Below are positions 55,323 through 64,000 of a stretch of DNA of 64,000 nt, piece by piece. The stretch is taken from NCBI RefSeq assembly GCF_001887595.1, contig NZ_CP017480.1, forward strand, positions 2,384,001-2,448,000, written 5' to 3'. This DNA comes from Luteibacter rhizovicinus DSM 16549 (GTDB lineage Bacteria > Pseudomonadota > Gammaproteobacteria > Xanthomonadales > Rhodanobacteraceae). The notes beneath the pieces are model-generated. The model saw nothing but the letters and a program-made list of their open reading frames with translations, did no database searches and was not told where the DNA came from. The first letter of the stretch is position 1; every line of letters begins with the position of its first letter. The translations under genes were made by a program, and so were the position numbers.

Positions 55323-55988
55323 ATGGCCACCGAAAGCCTCCAACCGAGCTATCCCTTCGCCGAGGAAGTCGCCAGCAGCGTGATCCACGCCATCGGCCTC
55401 GTGCTGAGCATTGCCGGGTTGGCCATCCTGGTGGCGTTCTCGGCCATGTATGGCGGCCCACGTGCGGTAGTAGCCAGTTCGGTGTTCGGCGGTACGCTGA
55501 TCCTGCTGTACACGGCATCGACGCTGTATCACTCGATTCCCGGCGTGATGGCCAAGCGCGTGCTGCGCACGTTCGATCACATTGCGATCTTCCTGCTCAT
55601 TGCCGGCACCTATACGCCGTTCACGCTGCTCGCCCTGCCAGGCGCGTGGGGCTGGGGTCTGTTCACGACGATCTGGAGCCTTGCGATCATCGGCAGCCTC
55701 GCCGAGCTCGGCATCCTCAAGCGCTACCGCAAAGCAGCGGTGCTGATGTACGTGTTGATGGGCTGGGTCGCGGTGATCGCGATCGAACCCTTACGTGAGC
55801 ACGTGGAAACCGGCGGCCTGGTCCTGCTGTTCGGCGGCGGCATGGCTTACATGCTTGGCGTGCCGTTCTATCTGGCGCGAAAGCTGCCGTATCACCACGC
55901 GATCTGGCACGTATTCGTGCTTGCAGGCAGCGTGCTGCATTTCCTGGCGGTGTTGCTTTATGTGATCCCGGACGCGCCGGGGCATTGA
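55323..55988 (+). CDS. Hemolysin III family (PAQR) membrane protein
   Basis: 221 residues, seven membrane segments. The motifs EEVASSVIHAIGLVLSIAGL, STLYHSIPG, FDHIAIFLLIAGTYTPFTL and HAIWHVFVLAGSVLHFLAVL carry the conserved Ser/Asp/His that bind zinc in PAQR/YqfA proteins, which act as putative ceramidase-like hydrolases. The ATG at 55323 has GGAA 7-10 nt upstream; an ATG two codons earlier is less well placed. Confidence 0.9.
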   Translation: MATESLQPSYPFAEEVASSVIHAIGLVLSIAGLAILVAFSAMYGGPRAVVASSVFGGTLILLYTASTLYHSIPGVMAKRVLRTFDHIAIFLLIAGTYTPFTLLALPGAWGWGLFTTIWSLAIIGSLAELGILKRYRKAAVLMYVLMGWVAVIAIEPLREHVETGGLVLLFGGGMAYMLGVPFYLARKLPYHHAIWHVFVLAGSVLHFLAVLLYVIPDAPGH

Positions 55989-56002
55989 TCGGCAGGTGGC
56001 CG

Positions 56003-56078
56003 GGCTTGGTGTGGGTGGCTCGGCTTTATGTGGATGGCTTGGCTTTATGTGGATGGCCTGGCTTTATGTGGGAGCCGC
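56003..56078. repeat. Four tandem 19-bp repeats
   Basis: Units GGCTTGGTGTGGGTGGCTC, GGCTTTATGTGGATGGCTT, GGCTTTATGTGGATGGCCT and GGCTTTATGTGGGAGCCGC at 56003, 56022, 56041 and 56060. The last is the head of the following REP-like arm, so the repeats seem to have grown from that junction. Confidence 0.8.
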
Positions 56079-56145
56079 TTCAGCGGCGATGTGCCTTTCA
56101 GCTACACCGCTCCGTTGGCTTTTCGCCGATGAATCGGCTCCCACA
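56067..56145. repeat. REP-like 79-bp composite (type II centre, inverted)
   Basis: A GCT/AGC arm, a centre ending CGTTGGCTTTT, and an inverted GAT/ATC arm. The reverse complement shares the AAAAGCCAACG centre with the copy at 25579 but with the two arm types swapped. Confidence 0.85.
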
Positions 56146-56149
56146 TGGA

Positions 56150-57898
56150 CTACTTGAAGCGCGTGCGTACCGCTTCGGCCAGCAGGTCCGGTGGCAGCAG
56201 CCCCTGGGCGATCAGGAAATCGTTGAAGGCCTTGCGATCGAACGTCTTGCCCAGGCGGACCTGCGTTTCCGCCCGTAGCTGCAGGATGCGCGTGTAGCCG
56301 TAGAAATAGGCCGTGGCCTGCCCGGGGCTGGTGAGCGTGTAGCGATCCAGTTCCTGGCGTGCCAGGGGCTCGGACAGGCCGACGTCGTTGACGAGGATGT
56401 CGTGGGCTCGGTCGCGATCGATCAGGCCCAGGTTGAGCATCGGATCGAGGAAGGCGCGCGCGGCACGCAGCAAGCGGAACTGCAATGCGACGAACTGACC
56501 TGCCGGCGGTTCGTACGGCATCATTTCCATTTCGGAATAGAGAGCCCAGCCTTCCACGTTCACGCTGTTGAAGGCGAACAGGCTGCGCGTGAGCGACACG
56601 CCTTGTTCCACCATCGCGGCGAATTGCAGCTCATGCCCGGGTCGACCTTCGTGCGCGGTCAAGGTCCACGCGGCGGCCTCGAAGGTGAAGTCGTCGTACA
56701 TCTGTGTCTTTTCGCCACCCTTGGGCGGATTGCCCGTCGTCAGCACGAAGGTGCCGCGCTGCCCCGTATTGCCGACGAACGGGGGCGGATCCATGTGCGG
56801 TGCAGGCGAGCGTGCGTTCTCCGCATCGGAGGCGACACGCATGGCCATCTGCCGTTGCGGCAGTTCGACGATGCGTTGCTTGCGGATGGCATCTTCGATC
56901 TTCAGCAACACCTCGTGATAGGTGGGTTCGACCTTGTCCTTGGCGAGCTGCTTCTTCTTCAAGCCCTTGAGCACGTCGCGGTAGTCGCCCTCGGGCAGAC
57001 CCTCGGCCTTCGCCACCACGGGTGCGAGCGCCTGCAGCGCGTACGTCGTTTCCATGAATTCGAGCTCCGCACGCCCGATCAGGTCACGCGGTGCGATGTC
57101 GAGGCCGACCTGTTCGAGGTTGTAGGCGTAGAGCGGCTCGGGCAGGCGGAAGTCGGTGCGTGCGAGGGGCAGCACGGTCTTCTTCACCCACGCGTTGTAA
57201 TCCTTCAGTTGCTTGTCTAGCTTCGCCATGGCCTCGTCGCTGCCGGCGACTTTCTTCTCGGCGAAGAGTTTGCGGATGCCGTCCACGTAGCGCTGCGTAT
57301 TGCCGAGCTTCTGTTCGACGTCGGCCCTGACCGGTCCAAGCAAGGCCTTGTCGCCGAGCTTTTCGCTGGTGCGCGCACGGGCCTCGTCGACCAGGGCCTT
57401 GCAGCCGGGCGTCATGCCGACATAGCACTTCAGGCGGCCCAGGGCGGCCTGGTTCTGCTCCGGTGTACTTTGCTCGTTGAGCAACGAGAATTCGCCGCTG
57501 AAGACGATCTGCCCTGCGTCATACCAGGGCAGCAGGTACTTGTCGTTGAGGTCGATGCCCTTGATGCTGCCGTCGATCTGTTTGATCAGGATCTGCAGGT
57601 CCTGATGGACGTTAGGATCCTTCTCTTCCGCGAGGCGTTGCGCGTACTTCGCGCGCGCGGCGACGAGTGCTTCGCGCTGGCGCTTGTCGGTGTCGGCACC
57701 CAGGTCCGCGGTTTTCTCGTCGTAGCCCTTCACGCCGATATCGGTTGCCGTTTCCGGGCTGAAGCGCGCGGTGAGATCGAGCAGGGTCTGCGCATCGGCG
57801 TTACTGCGTGCGATCCAGTCAGCGGGCTTGGCGTCCTGCGCATGGGCGGCGCCCATGGTGAGCGCGATGGCGGCGGCGAGGCTCAGTCGTCGAAACAT
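56150..57898 (-). CDS. DUF885 metallopeptidase-like exported protein
   Basis: 582 residues. The signal peptide is MFRRLSLAAAIALTMGAAHA. The DUF885 hallmark is TAHEGRPGHELQFA (HExxPGH, candidate zinc site), with VEGWALYSEMEMMPYEP downstream and a helical body throughout. Such proteins are regarded as zinc carboxypeptidase-like or thermolysin-like peptidases. GGGGAGA lies 8 nt before the ATG. Encoded near other exported peptidases, it may contribute to peptide scavenging. Confidence 0.9.
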   Translation of the reverse strand: MFRRLSLAAAIALTMGAAHAQDAKPADWIARSNADAQTLLDLTARFSPETATDIGVKGYDEKTADLGADTDKRQREALVAARAKYAQRLAEEKDPNVHQDLQILIKQIDGSIKGIDLNDKYLLPWYDAGQIVFSGEFSLLNEQSTPEQNQAALGRLKCYVGMTPGCKALVDEARARTSEKLGDKALLGPVRADVEQKLGNTQRYVDGIRKLFAEKKVAGSDEAMAKLDKQLKDYNAWVKKTVLPLARTDFRLPEPLYAYNLEQVGLDIAPRDLIGRAELEFMETTYALQALAPVVAKAEGLPEGDYRDVLKGLKKKQLAKDKVEPTYHEVLLKIEDAIRKQRIVELPQRQMAMRVASDAENARSPAPHMDPPPFVGNTGQRGTFVLTTGNPPKGGEKTQMYDDFTFEAAAWTLTAHEGRPGHELQFAAMVEQGVSLTRSLFAFNSVNVEGWALYSEMEMMPYEPPAGQFVALQFRLLRAARAFLDPMLNLGLIDRDRAHDILVNDVGLSEPLARQELDRYTLTSPGQATAYFYGYTRILQLRAETQVRLGKTFDRKAFNDFLIAQGLLPPDLLAEAVRTRFK

Positions 57899-57969
57899 GG
57901 GTGTCTCCCCGTGATGGTCCCTGGAGACTAGCCGCTGGGCCCAGGCCCGCCAATGTGCCGGATGGCGGG

Positions 57970-58455
57970 TCAGCTGAAGAGGAGGGCGAGGCCAGCCAGG
58001 CCGATCATGAGGAACGACAGCACGACCTTGGCCACGACACCTAGCAGCATGCCGAACCAGGTACTCACGCCGACATGTGCGGAGCGCAGGATGCTTTTCC
58101 CCGACCACAGCTCGCCGATCACGGCGCCCGCGAAGGGCCCGATCAGAAGCCCCGGAAGGCCGAAGAACATGCCGATGGTGGTGCCGATGCCGGCACCCCA
58201 CAGGGCCCGTGGACTGGCGCCGATCTTTTTCGCACCGAGCGATCCGGCGATGAAGTCCACGGCGACGCCGAGCACGGCGATGGCACCGATCGCCACCAGC
58301 CAGCCCCAACCCAGGTGTCGATACCCGTCCACGGCGGCGGCCAGCCAGATCCCGCCAAAAATCATCGGGACGCCGGGCAGGACCGGCAGGATGGCACCCG
58401 CGACGCCGCCGATGATGAGGGCGGCGGCGAGGACGTAGAGGAACAGATCCATCAA
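57970..58455 (-). CDS. DUF456 membrane protein
   Basis: 161 residues. LIIGGVAGAILPVLPGVPMI, GAIAVLGVAVDFIAGSLGAK and GIGTTIGMFFGLPGLLIGPF are the Gly/Pro-rich repeats of the DUF456 family, with four or five helices. Function unknown. The start overlaps the stop of the upstream lipoprotein gene by 4 bp (58452-58455), so they form an operon. Confidence 0.88.
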   Translation of the reverse strand: MMDLFLYVLAAALIIGGVAGAILPVLPGVPMIFGGIWLAAAVDGYRHLGWGWLVAIGAIAVLGVAVDFIAGSLGAKKIGASPRALWGAGIGTTIGMFFGLPGLLIGPFAGAVIGELWSGKSILRSAHVGVSTWFGMLLGVVAKVVLSFLMIGLAGLALLFS

Positions 58456-59222
58456 CGGAAGGCCCCGCGATACTCCGGCTTCAGGTACGACGCGAAGGCA
58501 TCGCTGGGCACGTCCACCGCCTGTGGGCCGGCGGCGTACGAGGCCACCTGGTAGGGCGGGAAGATGAAGGTCAGGCCATGGACCTTGTTGTCCGGGCCCG
58601 TCAGCAGGCTGAATACGCGAAAGTGGTCCTTGCCGGGCTCGGTGCCGGCGGCGATCTGCTCGCTGTCCGAGGCGAGCGGTTCGTCCTGGTCGTCCAGCGC
58701 CGTGAGCAGTTGGCGCCGTGCCTCGGCGGCGAAAGCCTTTTCCGCGGCGCGCGGATCGGCGAACAGCTCGCGAATACCGATGACGCGATGGGTTTCGAGA
58801 TCGTAGGTGAAGCTGTCGACGATGGGTGCCGGATGGGTTGCGCCGGTGAAGGCGGAGCCGTCGACCTGCACATTGATGAAGCGGTCGGTTCGCGAGGCGA
58901 CCGCGATATCCAGATTGAGGTCCCAGGGCAGCTCCCGGGCGCGTTCACGCGCACCGGGGGCATCCAGGCTGTCCATGAACGCGCGCTTCTGCCGATCGAC
59001 ATAGCGCTCGATGGTCGCGCGCAGCGGCTCGGCCCTCGGCGGCAGGTCGGGCAAGGACAATTCCATCGTATACAGGCCCTCCTGGCCGGATTCGGTATCC
59101 TTGTCGACGCTCGCCCGTGCGGGCGGCGGCGAGTCCCCGCCGTTCGTCCGGTCCGTTCCGCCGCGGCAAGCTGCAAGGCCGGCCGTGGCAAAGACCAGCG
59201 ACAGGATGTGTCGCACCAGCAT
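58452..59222 (-). CDS. DUF3298/RsiV-like lipoprotein
   Basis: 256 residues. A lipobox LAAC (residues 16-19) after a hydrophobic leader indicates a lipoprotein. The body has the DUF4163-like region SLPDLPPRAEPLRATIERYV and DUF3298 segment LTFIFPPYQVASYAAGPQAV, as in the extracytoplasmic domain of RsiV and PdaC. In RsiV this fold binds lysozyme; here no sigma factor is adjacent. The start at 59222 is fixed by the signal peptide. Confidence 0.87.
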   Translation of the reverse strand: MLVRHILSLVFATAGLAACRGGTDRTNGGDSPPPARASVDKDTESGQEGLYTMELSLPDLPPRAEPLRATIERYVDRQKRAFMDSLDAPGARERARELPWDLNLDIAVASRTDRFINVQVDGSAFTGATHPAPIVDSFTYDLETHRVIGIRELFADPRAAEKAFAAEARRQLLTALDDQDEPLASDSEQIAAGTEPGKDHFRVFSLLTGPDNKVHGLTFIFPPYQVASYAAGPQAVDVPSDAFASYLKPEYRGAFR

Positions 59223-59305
59223 GTCGGCAATTCCTCCCTGCAAGGCTCGCATCTTAGCGTAGCCCCTCCACGGCGCAGGGAGCGTCAACGAATCGAAGGA
59301 ATAGC

Positions 59306-59968
59306 GTGCACGACGCGACGACGGAAAACGTCACCCTCCTCAAAGCCGACGAGCTCGGTCGCATCGAGCGTGTCGAACGCGGCGGCCAGTTGCTGATTCG
59401 TCGCGATATCGCGGCGGCACGCTGGTGGGCGCGCGCGTTTGCCCGCCGCGCGGCCGCTCGCGAGGCGCGCGCTCTCGGTCGTCTGGAGGGCATCGACGGT
59501 GTGCCGCGCCTGCTGGCATGGAACGGTCGCGTGCTCGAGCGCAGCTACATGGCGGGCGAGCCGATGCAGGTCGGCAGGCCGCTGGATCCCGCGTACTACC
59601 GTGAGGCGCTGCGCCTGCTCGCCCGTTTGCACCGGCGCGGCATCGTGCACAACGACCTGGCCAAGGAGCCGAACTGGCTGGTGCGTGAGGACGGATCGCC
59701 GGGTCTGGTCGATTTTCAGATCGCGTGGACCCGTGGACGCCGCGGCAACCTGTTTCGCCTGCTGGCCCGGGAAGACCTTCGCCATCTGCTCAAGCACAAG
59801 CGTACCTACGCGCCGGACCGGCTATCCGCCCGGCAGCGGGCGATCCTCGCTGCACCAGCGCCGCATTCGCGGCTATGGCGCGCCACCGGCAAGCGCCTCT
59901 ACAAGCTCATCGCGCGGCGGATCTTCGGCTACTGGGACAACGAAGGCCAGGGTCGCATCCGCCGCTGA
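59306..59968 (+). CDS. RIO/LPS-kinase-like small protein kinase
   Basis: 220 residues from GTG at 59306 with AAGGA 6 nt upstream. The catalytic loop is GIVHNDLAKEPNWLV (HxDxxKxxN) and the metal-binding Asp is in GLVDFQIAW in place of DFG. The N-lobe is short (LLIRRDIAAARWW, with the ARAFARRAAAREARAL helix). The fold is that of bacterial LPS kinases (WaaP/KdkA-like) or RIO kinases; the C-terminus is basic. The substrate is unknown; an LPS-core or sugar kinase role is possible. Confidence 0.85.
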   Translation: MHDATTENVTLLKADELGRIERVERGGQLLIRRDIAAARWWARAFARRAAAREARALGRLEGIDGVPRLLAWNGRVLERSYMAGEPMQVGRPLDPAYYREALRLLARLHRRGIVHNDLAKEPNWLVREDGSPGLVDFQIAWTRGRRGNLFRLLAREDLRHLLKHKRTYAPDRLSARQRAILAAPAPHSRLWRATGKRLYKLIARRIFGYWDNEGQGRIRR

Positions 59969-59994
59969 CGGCAGGATCCGATTCCCTAGCCCCC

Positions 59995-60033
59995 TGTGGG
60001 AGCCGATTCATCGGCGATCCCGCGGCAGCGGGC
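59995..60033. repeat. Truncated REP-like composite
   Basis: A forward GAT/ATC arm with half the reversed type I core (CCCGCGGCAGCGGG), ending 7 bp before the fpr stop. The second arm is missing. Confidence 0.8.
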
Positions 60034-60039
60034 CGCGAC

Positions 60040-60816
60040 TCACTTCTCGACAAACGCCCGCTCGATCACGTAATCGCCCGGCTCCCGCGTGCGCGGAGAC
60101 GCCTGAAACCCTTCGCCGTCCAGCAGCACGCAGATATCGTCCAGCATCGACGGGCTGCCACACAGCATCACCCGGTCTTCCGCCGGATTGATTTGCGGCA
60201 GGCCGAGCGCGCGGGCCATCTCGCCGTCCGCGATGGCGTCCGTGATGCGACCGCGGTTGCGGAAGTCTTCGCGCGTGACGGTCGGGTAGTAGCGCAGCTT
60301 TTCGCGCACCAGGTCGCCCAGGTACTCGTGCTCGGGCAGCACGTTTTCGATGTAGTCGGAGTAGGCCAGGTCGTTCACGTGACGAACGCCGTGCGCGAGG
60401 ACGATGGTGTCGAAGCGCTCGTAGGTTTCCGGGTCGCGGATGATCGACAGGAACGGTGCAAGACCGGTGCCCGTGCCGAGCAGGTACAGGCGCTTGCCTG
60501 GCTTGAGGTCGTTCAGTACCAGCGTGCCGGTGGGCTTGCGACTGACGATGATCGGGTCGCCGGGCTTCAGGTGTTGCAGGCGCGAGGTCAGTGGGCCGTC
60601 CTGCACCTTGATGCTGAAGAACTCCAGGTGCTCCTCGTAGTGAGCGCTGGCGATCGAGTACGCCCGCATCAGCGGGCGGCCTTCCACTTCCAGCCCGATC
60701 ATCACGAAGTGCCCGCTTTCAAAGCGAAAACCGGGATCGCGCGTGGTGCGGAAACTGAAAAGCGTGTCGTTCCAGTGGTGCACGTCGATGACGTGCTCGG
60801 TCGCCAATGCCACCAT
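60040..60816 (-). CDS. fpr: Ferredoxin/flavodoxin-NADP+ reductase
   Basis: 258 residues, the usual bacterial Fpr length. FAD-binding RAYSIASAHYEEHLEF, the NADP loop LLGTGTGLAPFLSI and LCGSPSMLDDICVLL are conserved; the C-terminus ends in YVIERAFVEK. It moves electrons between NADPH and ferredoxin or flavodoxin, e.g. in SoxRS-type oxidative stress or Fe-S repair. No neighbour with related function is evident. Confidence 0.95.
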   Translation of the reverse strand: MVALATEHVIDVHHWNDTLFSFRTTRDPGFRFESGHFVMIGLEVEGRPLMRAYSIASAHYEEHLEFFSIKVQDGPLTSRLQHLKPGDPIIVSRKPTGTLVLNDLKPGKRLYLLGTGTGLAPFLSIIRDPETYERFDTIVLAHGVRHVNDLAYSDYIENVLPEHEYLGDLVREKLRYYPTVTREDFRNRGRITDAIADGEMARALGLPQINPAEDRVMLCGSPSMLDDICVLLDGEGFQASPRTREPGDYVIERAFVEK

Positions 60817-61047
60817 GGTCTGTTCGAACCTCGAAGTCGTAGTGACGGAGCTACCGCGCCATGCGGGGAAGCCGGGGATCAGCTGGGGAAGCGGCCTGCG
60901 GGGGCCGCGCTGCCTCGCGCGTCGTGGCCGCTAGGATAATCCATATCCCGCCGCCGGCCCAACCGGCCTGTGGGGCCGCGATGGGGCATGCGCTGGTCGC
61001 GTCCTGCCTTTAAGATGCAAACCCCCTGCCGGAACAAGGTGCTACCG

Positions 61048-61440
61048 ATGACGAAGCCCGACTACGCCGAGGGCCAGGTCTGGACCTACGACCACCGCCC
61101 TGGTGAGGATGGCTCGCGGGTCGTCATTCGCAAAAAGGGCGTCGAGCCGGAGGATGGCGAGGTGTTTCACATCTCGATCCTGGGCGTAAAGCTGCGCAAC
61201 CACCGGGTAGAAGGCGGCTTCCAGCCCGCCATGCATCACGCCGCCGTGCTGCGGACCACGCTGGACAAGAGCCTGCGTGAGCTGACCAAGGCCTCGAACG
61301 ACGATGCGGGCTGGGAGAATGGCTACGGCGTCTGGCGCCAGGCGTACGACAACGGTGACGCCGGCGTTTTCGACCTCAGCGTCGCGGAGATCCTTGGGTA
61401 TATCGAGATGGTAGTGGCCGCCTCGGGTGAGGCCCGCTAA
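61048..61440 (+). CDS. Hypothetical conserved protein
   Basis: 130 residues from the ATG at 61048 (GGAACAAGG upstream). It opens MTKPDYAEGQVWTYDHRPGE and contains VEPEDGEVFHISILGVKLRN and NGYGVWRQAYDNGDAGVFDL. It looks like a small soluble single-domain protein. No family is recognised. The 231 bp between the fpr start and this gene hold no clear element. Confidence 0.72.
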   Translation: MTKPDYAEGQVWTYDHRPGEDGSRVVIRKKGVEPEDGEVFHISILGVKLRNHRVEGGFQPAMHHAAVLRTTLDKSLRELTKASNDDAGWENGYGVWRQAYDNGDAGVFDLSVAEILGYIEMVVAASGEAR

Positions 61441-61500
61441 AAAAAGAGCGCCCGGCTTCGGAAACCGGCTGGGGAGAAGCCGGCATCCGAAGGGGGCGCA
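61440..61500 (-). terminator. Terminator of the TonB-dependent receptor gene
   Basis: A long imperfect hairpin: GCGCCCGGCTTCGG pairs with CCGAAGGGGGCGC, with an inner CCGGCT/AGCCGG stem. On the minus strand a run of six U residues follows, 37 nt after the receptor stop. It also abuts the plus-strand hypothetical gene stop. Confidence 0.75.
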
Positions 61501-61536
61501 AGAGTTACACAGGGATTGGTAAAGGTTTACGCGTTC

Positions 61537-64000
61537 TTAGAAGTCGTACGTGACTGCCAGGCGGCCGTAACGCGGATCCTGCGTATAGAGCGGCACGCGG
61601 TAGATCGTGTTGACCGTGTTGGCCGGGCCTTCGCTTGCCGGGTAACGGAAGATCGCGCGCTGCTCGTTGAGGACGTTGAAGACGTTCGCCGAGAAAGCGA
61701 GCTTCTGGTCGGCCCACAACGGGCGGTACGTGATGCCCAGGTCCAGGTTGAACGTCCACGGCAGGCGGCCATGGCTGCCCGGCGGGGACGGCTCGCCATT
61801 GCAATAACGATACGAGCTGCCATACGAGACCGGATCGGTATGGTCGGGACCGTAGTAACCGGTACAGACTTCCGGAGCGCCCGAAGCGGCCTGGAGGTTA
61901 CCGGAGACCTGCCATTCGGGGGCGAACTGCCAGTAGCCATACGCCTTGAAGACGTGGGTATGGTCGTTACCCTGCGGGCCGTTGGCGTTCTCCATCACAT
62001 ACCGGTTGTCCCAGTCCACGCTGCCGGCGGCACCGTCCTGACGGGTATCGGTACGTGCCTGGCCTTCGGTGTTGCCGTAGCTGCGCGAGAAGACGTAGTC
62101 GAACTTGCCGTACCAGACGCCGTCGAAGCTGTGCTCGATGAAGGTCTCGAGGCTGTAGTACTTGCGCTTCAGGGCCGGGAAGCCGAGTTCGTCACGGCTG
62201 AGCGGGACTTCCTGGGCATTGCCGCTGGCATCCAGCACGGTGAACGTGTTCGCCGCGCCGCCGTTGATCAGGTAGCAGCTGTTGGTCGAACCCACGCTGT
62301 AGCCGAGAGCCGCGGCCTTGGCCTTCACCAGGTCGATGTCGCAGAAGTCGTCGATGGCCGCGTGAAGCGTGCGCTTGGTCAGCTTCGCACCGTAAACCCA
62401 GTTGCTGCCCAGGGTCTTGTCGAAGCCCAGGATGTATTCGTCCTGGTTCTCGGCCTTGAGGCCCTTGCCCGCCACGGTGCGCGGGTCGGGCGGAATGCCG
62501 TACGAGTTGTTCGCCGAGACCGGCTGGCTGATCTGGGTGAGGCCCGTCGGACGCCCCAGGCTGTCGATGCCGGAGTAGGTGTAGTACTGCTGCGTGGCGG
62601 TGTAACCCGCGGCTGCGCCCGTTGCCGGGTTCAGCGGAAGGCCGAGGTAGTAGCGACCGGCGTTGCCGAACACCTTGAACGATCCATCACCGTTGACGTC
62701 CCACGACGCACCCAGGCGCGGAGCCCACTGCGGCTTGGTCTGCGTGATGAACGCCTGTCCGGACTGGTTATAGTCGGTGAACTGGTCGTTGCGCAGGCCG
62801 AGCGAAAGCAGCACGGTGTCGGTGACCTGCCACTTGTCTTCGATGTACTGCGCGCGCTGGTCGGAGCGGACGTTGACCAGGTTGTTGACCACGTTCTTGC
62901 TGACGTAGTAGCCGCCGGCGCCGTTCGGGAACAGGGCCGGTGCGGGAACGAAGTTGATGCCCGGCGCTTCGGAAATCGGCGTGTTGGGGCTATCGGTCTT
63001 GCCATAGGTCCAGGCATAGCCGGGGCCCGGGCTGTTCGTACCGAAGTCTTCGGCGCGCGACTTGACGTTGTCGATACCTGCCGAGATCGTGTGGTCGCCC
63101 AGGGTGTAAGCGACGTCGAAGCGGAAGTTGGTCGACTTGTTACCGCGACCGGGCGAGCTGAGGTCGGCCACCTGGTTGTTGTGGATCGCCGTACCGCTGT
63201 TCAATGCCGGATTCTGCTGGTCGGAGCTGTCGACGCGCGCGAGGGACGGATCGTAGTTCGTCGGCTGGTCGTAGTTCTTCGTCTGCATCTGACCGTACAT
63301 GGCGCTGATGGTCAGGGAGTCGGTGACGTAGCTGGTGAACTTCGCGACGTAGAGATCGCCGCCGGTCTTGGTGTTGTCGACGTCGCCGATCTTGTCGGTG
63401 CGCTGGAGGTTGGCGTAGTCGTAGTTGTAACGCGTGCCAGAACCTTCGCGCTTGTCGGAGGCGCCGGTCAGCTCGAGGATGTTGCTGTCGTTGATGTTCC
63501 AGTCGAGCTTGGAGTACCAACGCGGTGCCTTGTACGTGTTCGTCGATGCCGGCGGATTCGTACCCACCGAGTTGACGTTGTGCTGGCCGGTCTTCTCGAA
63601 CTCACCCGCCACGAAGAAGAACAGCTTGTCCTTGATCAGCGGACCACCGGCATAGGCACTGACGGTGGTGATCCACTGACGATTTTCACTCTTCGGCTGG
63701 TAGAGATCGCCGGCGGGTGCGGACGAGGGCACGCGTGTGTAATACAGGTTGTCGTTGTCGGCGCGCGCGAATGCGGGCTGCCAGATCACCTGGGCGCCGA
63801 AGTGCCATTCGTTGGTGCCGCGCTTGCCGACCTGGCTGATCACGCCGCCGTCGGAACGTCCGTACTGCGCGCTGTAACCGCCGGTGTAGACCTCCTGCTG
63901 GTCGATCGCGCCGTAAGGCAGCTGCAGGCCGCCGACCGCGCTCAGCGGATCGGTGGTGTTGAAGCCGTTGACGTAATAGGCGTTTTCATTGGACGCCGCG
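61537..64000 (-). CDS. TonB-dependent receptor, Oar-like (5' end outside window)
   Basis: The frame is open from the window end to the stop at 61537, about 820 residues, lacking the start. The plug region reads NAYYVNGFNTTDPLSAVGG, then QLPYGAIDQQEVYTGGYSAQ and YGRSDGGVISQVGKRGTNEW. The barrel follows, with many Tyr/Asn-rich strands and a C-terminal YGRLAVTYDF ending in Phe. Such receptors take up peptides, siderophores or complex carbohydrates via TonB, or serve in surface adhesion (Oar). The substrate is unknown. A TonB-like protein is encoded at 53443. Confidence 0.93.
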   Translation of the reverse strand, partial: AASNENAYYVNGFNTTDPLSAVGGLQLPYGAIDQQEVYTGGYSAQYGRSDGGVISQVGKRGTNEWHFGAQVIWQPAFARADNDNLYYTRVPSSAPAGDLYQPKSENRQWITTVSAYAGGPLIKDKLFFFVAGEFEKTGQHNVNSVGTNPPASTNTYKAPRWYSKLDWNINDSNILELTGASDKREGSGTRYNYDYANLQRTDKIGDVDNTKTGGDLYVAKFTSYVTDSLTISAMYGQMQTKNYDQPTNYDPSLARVDSSDQQNPALNSGTAIHNNQVADLSSPGRGNKSTNFRFDVAYTLGDHTISAGIDNVKSRAEDFGTNSPGPGYAWTYGKTDSPNTPISEAPGINFVPAPALFPNGAGGYYVSKNVVNNLVNVRSDQRAQYIEDKWQVTDTVLLSLGLRNDQFTDYNQSGQAFITQTKPQWAPRLGASWDVNGDGSFKVFGNAGRYYLGLPLNPATGAAAGYTATQQYYTYSGIDSLGRPTGLTQISQPVSANNSYGIPPDPRTVAGKGLKAENQDEYILGFDKTLGSNWVYGAKLTKRTLHAAIDDFCDIDLVKAKAAALGYSVGSTNSCYLINGGAANTFTVLDASGNAQEVPLSRDELGFPALKRKYYSLETFIEHSFDGVWYGKFDYVFSRSYGNTEGQARTDTRQDGAAGSVDWDNRYVMENANGPQGNDHTHVFKAYGYWQFAPEWQVSGNLQAASGAPEVCTGYYGPDHTDPVSYGSSYRYCNGEPSPPGSHGRLPWTFNLDLGITYRPLWADQKLAFSANVFNVLNEQRAIFRYPASEGPANTVNTIYRVPLYTQDPRYGRLAVTYDF

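Overview
This is a 64 kb chromosomal window from a high-GC gammaproteobacterium. The gene repertoire points to the Xanthomonadales, probably the Rhodanobacteraceae (Luteibacter/Dyella/Rhodanobacter group): an Oar-like TonB-dependent receptor, abundant exported peptidases, sugar-utilisation clusters, and dozens of short palindromic repeats that start TGTGGGAG. The assignment is an inference from gene content; no rRNA or tRNA gene was seen.

Layout. 1-5.8 kb: tail of a hybrid sensor kinase, a Sel1-repeat protein, an M1 aminopeptidase and a glutaminyl cyclase. 5.9-10.2 kb: a CNT nucleoside transporter with a PfkB kinase, a LysE-type exporter, and MarR and AraC regulators. 10.2-13.6 kb: two divergent GH13 enzymes (trehalose-synthase-like and alpha-glucosidase-like). 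13.6-16.5 kb: small hypothetical genes, WrbA and a second AraC regulator. 16.8-19.8 kb: a FixL/FixJ-style two-component pair plus a lone receiver. 20-29 kb: housekeeping and envelope genes (YdcF-like, SDR, DPP-IV-type peptidase, MsrB, YihY, HAD).

29.0-43.7 kb is the best-defined functional unit, a complete myo-inositol catabolic regulon. On the minus strand a periplasmic binding protein, permease and single-domain ATPase are followed by iolC (fused to DUF2090), iolD, iolE, iolB and mmsA, then an OprB-type porin. Divergently, on the plus strand, lie an RpiR-type regulator, iolG and a second Gfo/Idh/MocA dehydrogenase. The pieces cover outer-membrane entry, uptake and every step from inositol to acetyl-CoA. 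The 199 bp divergent intergenic region holds two inverted repeats and an orientation-specific terminator-like hairpin. 43.9-64 kb: two MFS transporters, an esterase, a cardiolipin synthase, redox genes, a TonB-like protein, a universal stress protein, DUF885/DUF456/DUF3298 proteins, Fpr and the 3' part of a TonB-dependent receptor.

Two repeat systems stand out. (1) A REP-like family occurs at about 17 intergenic loci. Its arms are hairpins whose stem bases covary (GAT/ATC, GCT/AGC, GGC/GCC), and they pair head-to-head into 83-bp and 79-bp composites. One 83-bp composite sits in frame inside a predicted gene. (2) Two 144-bp elements with 22-bp terminal inverted repeats lie in opposite orientation in an otherwise gene-free 0.7 kb gap at 46.4-47.1 kb and look like a MITE. 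No transposase for either family is present in the window.
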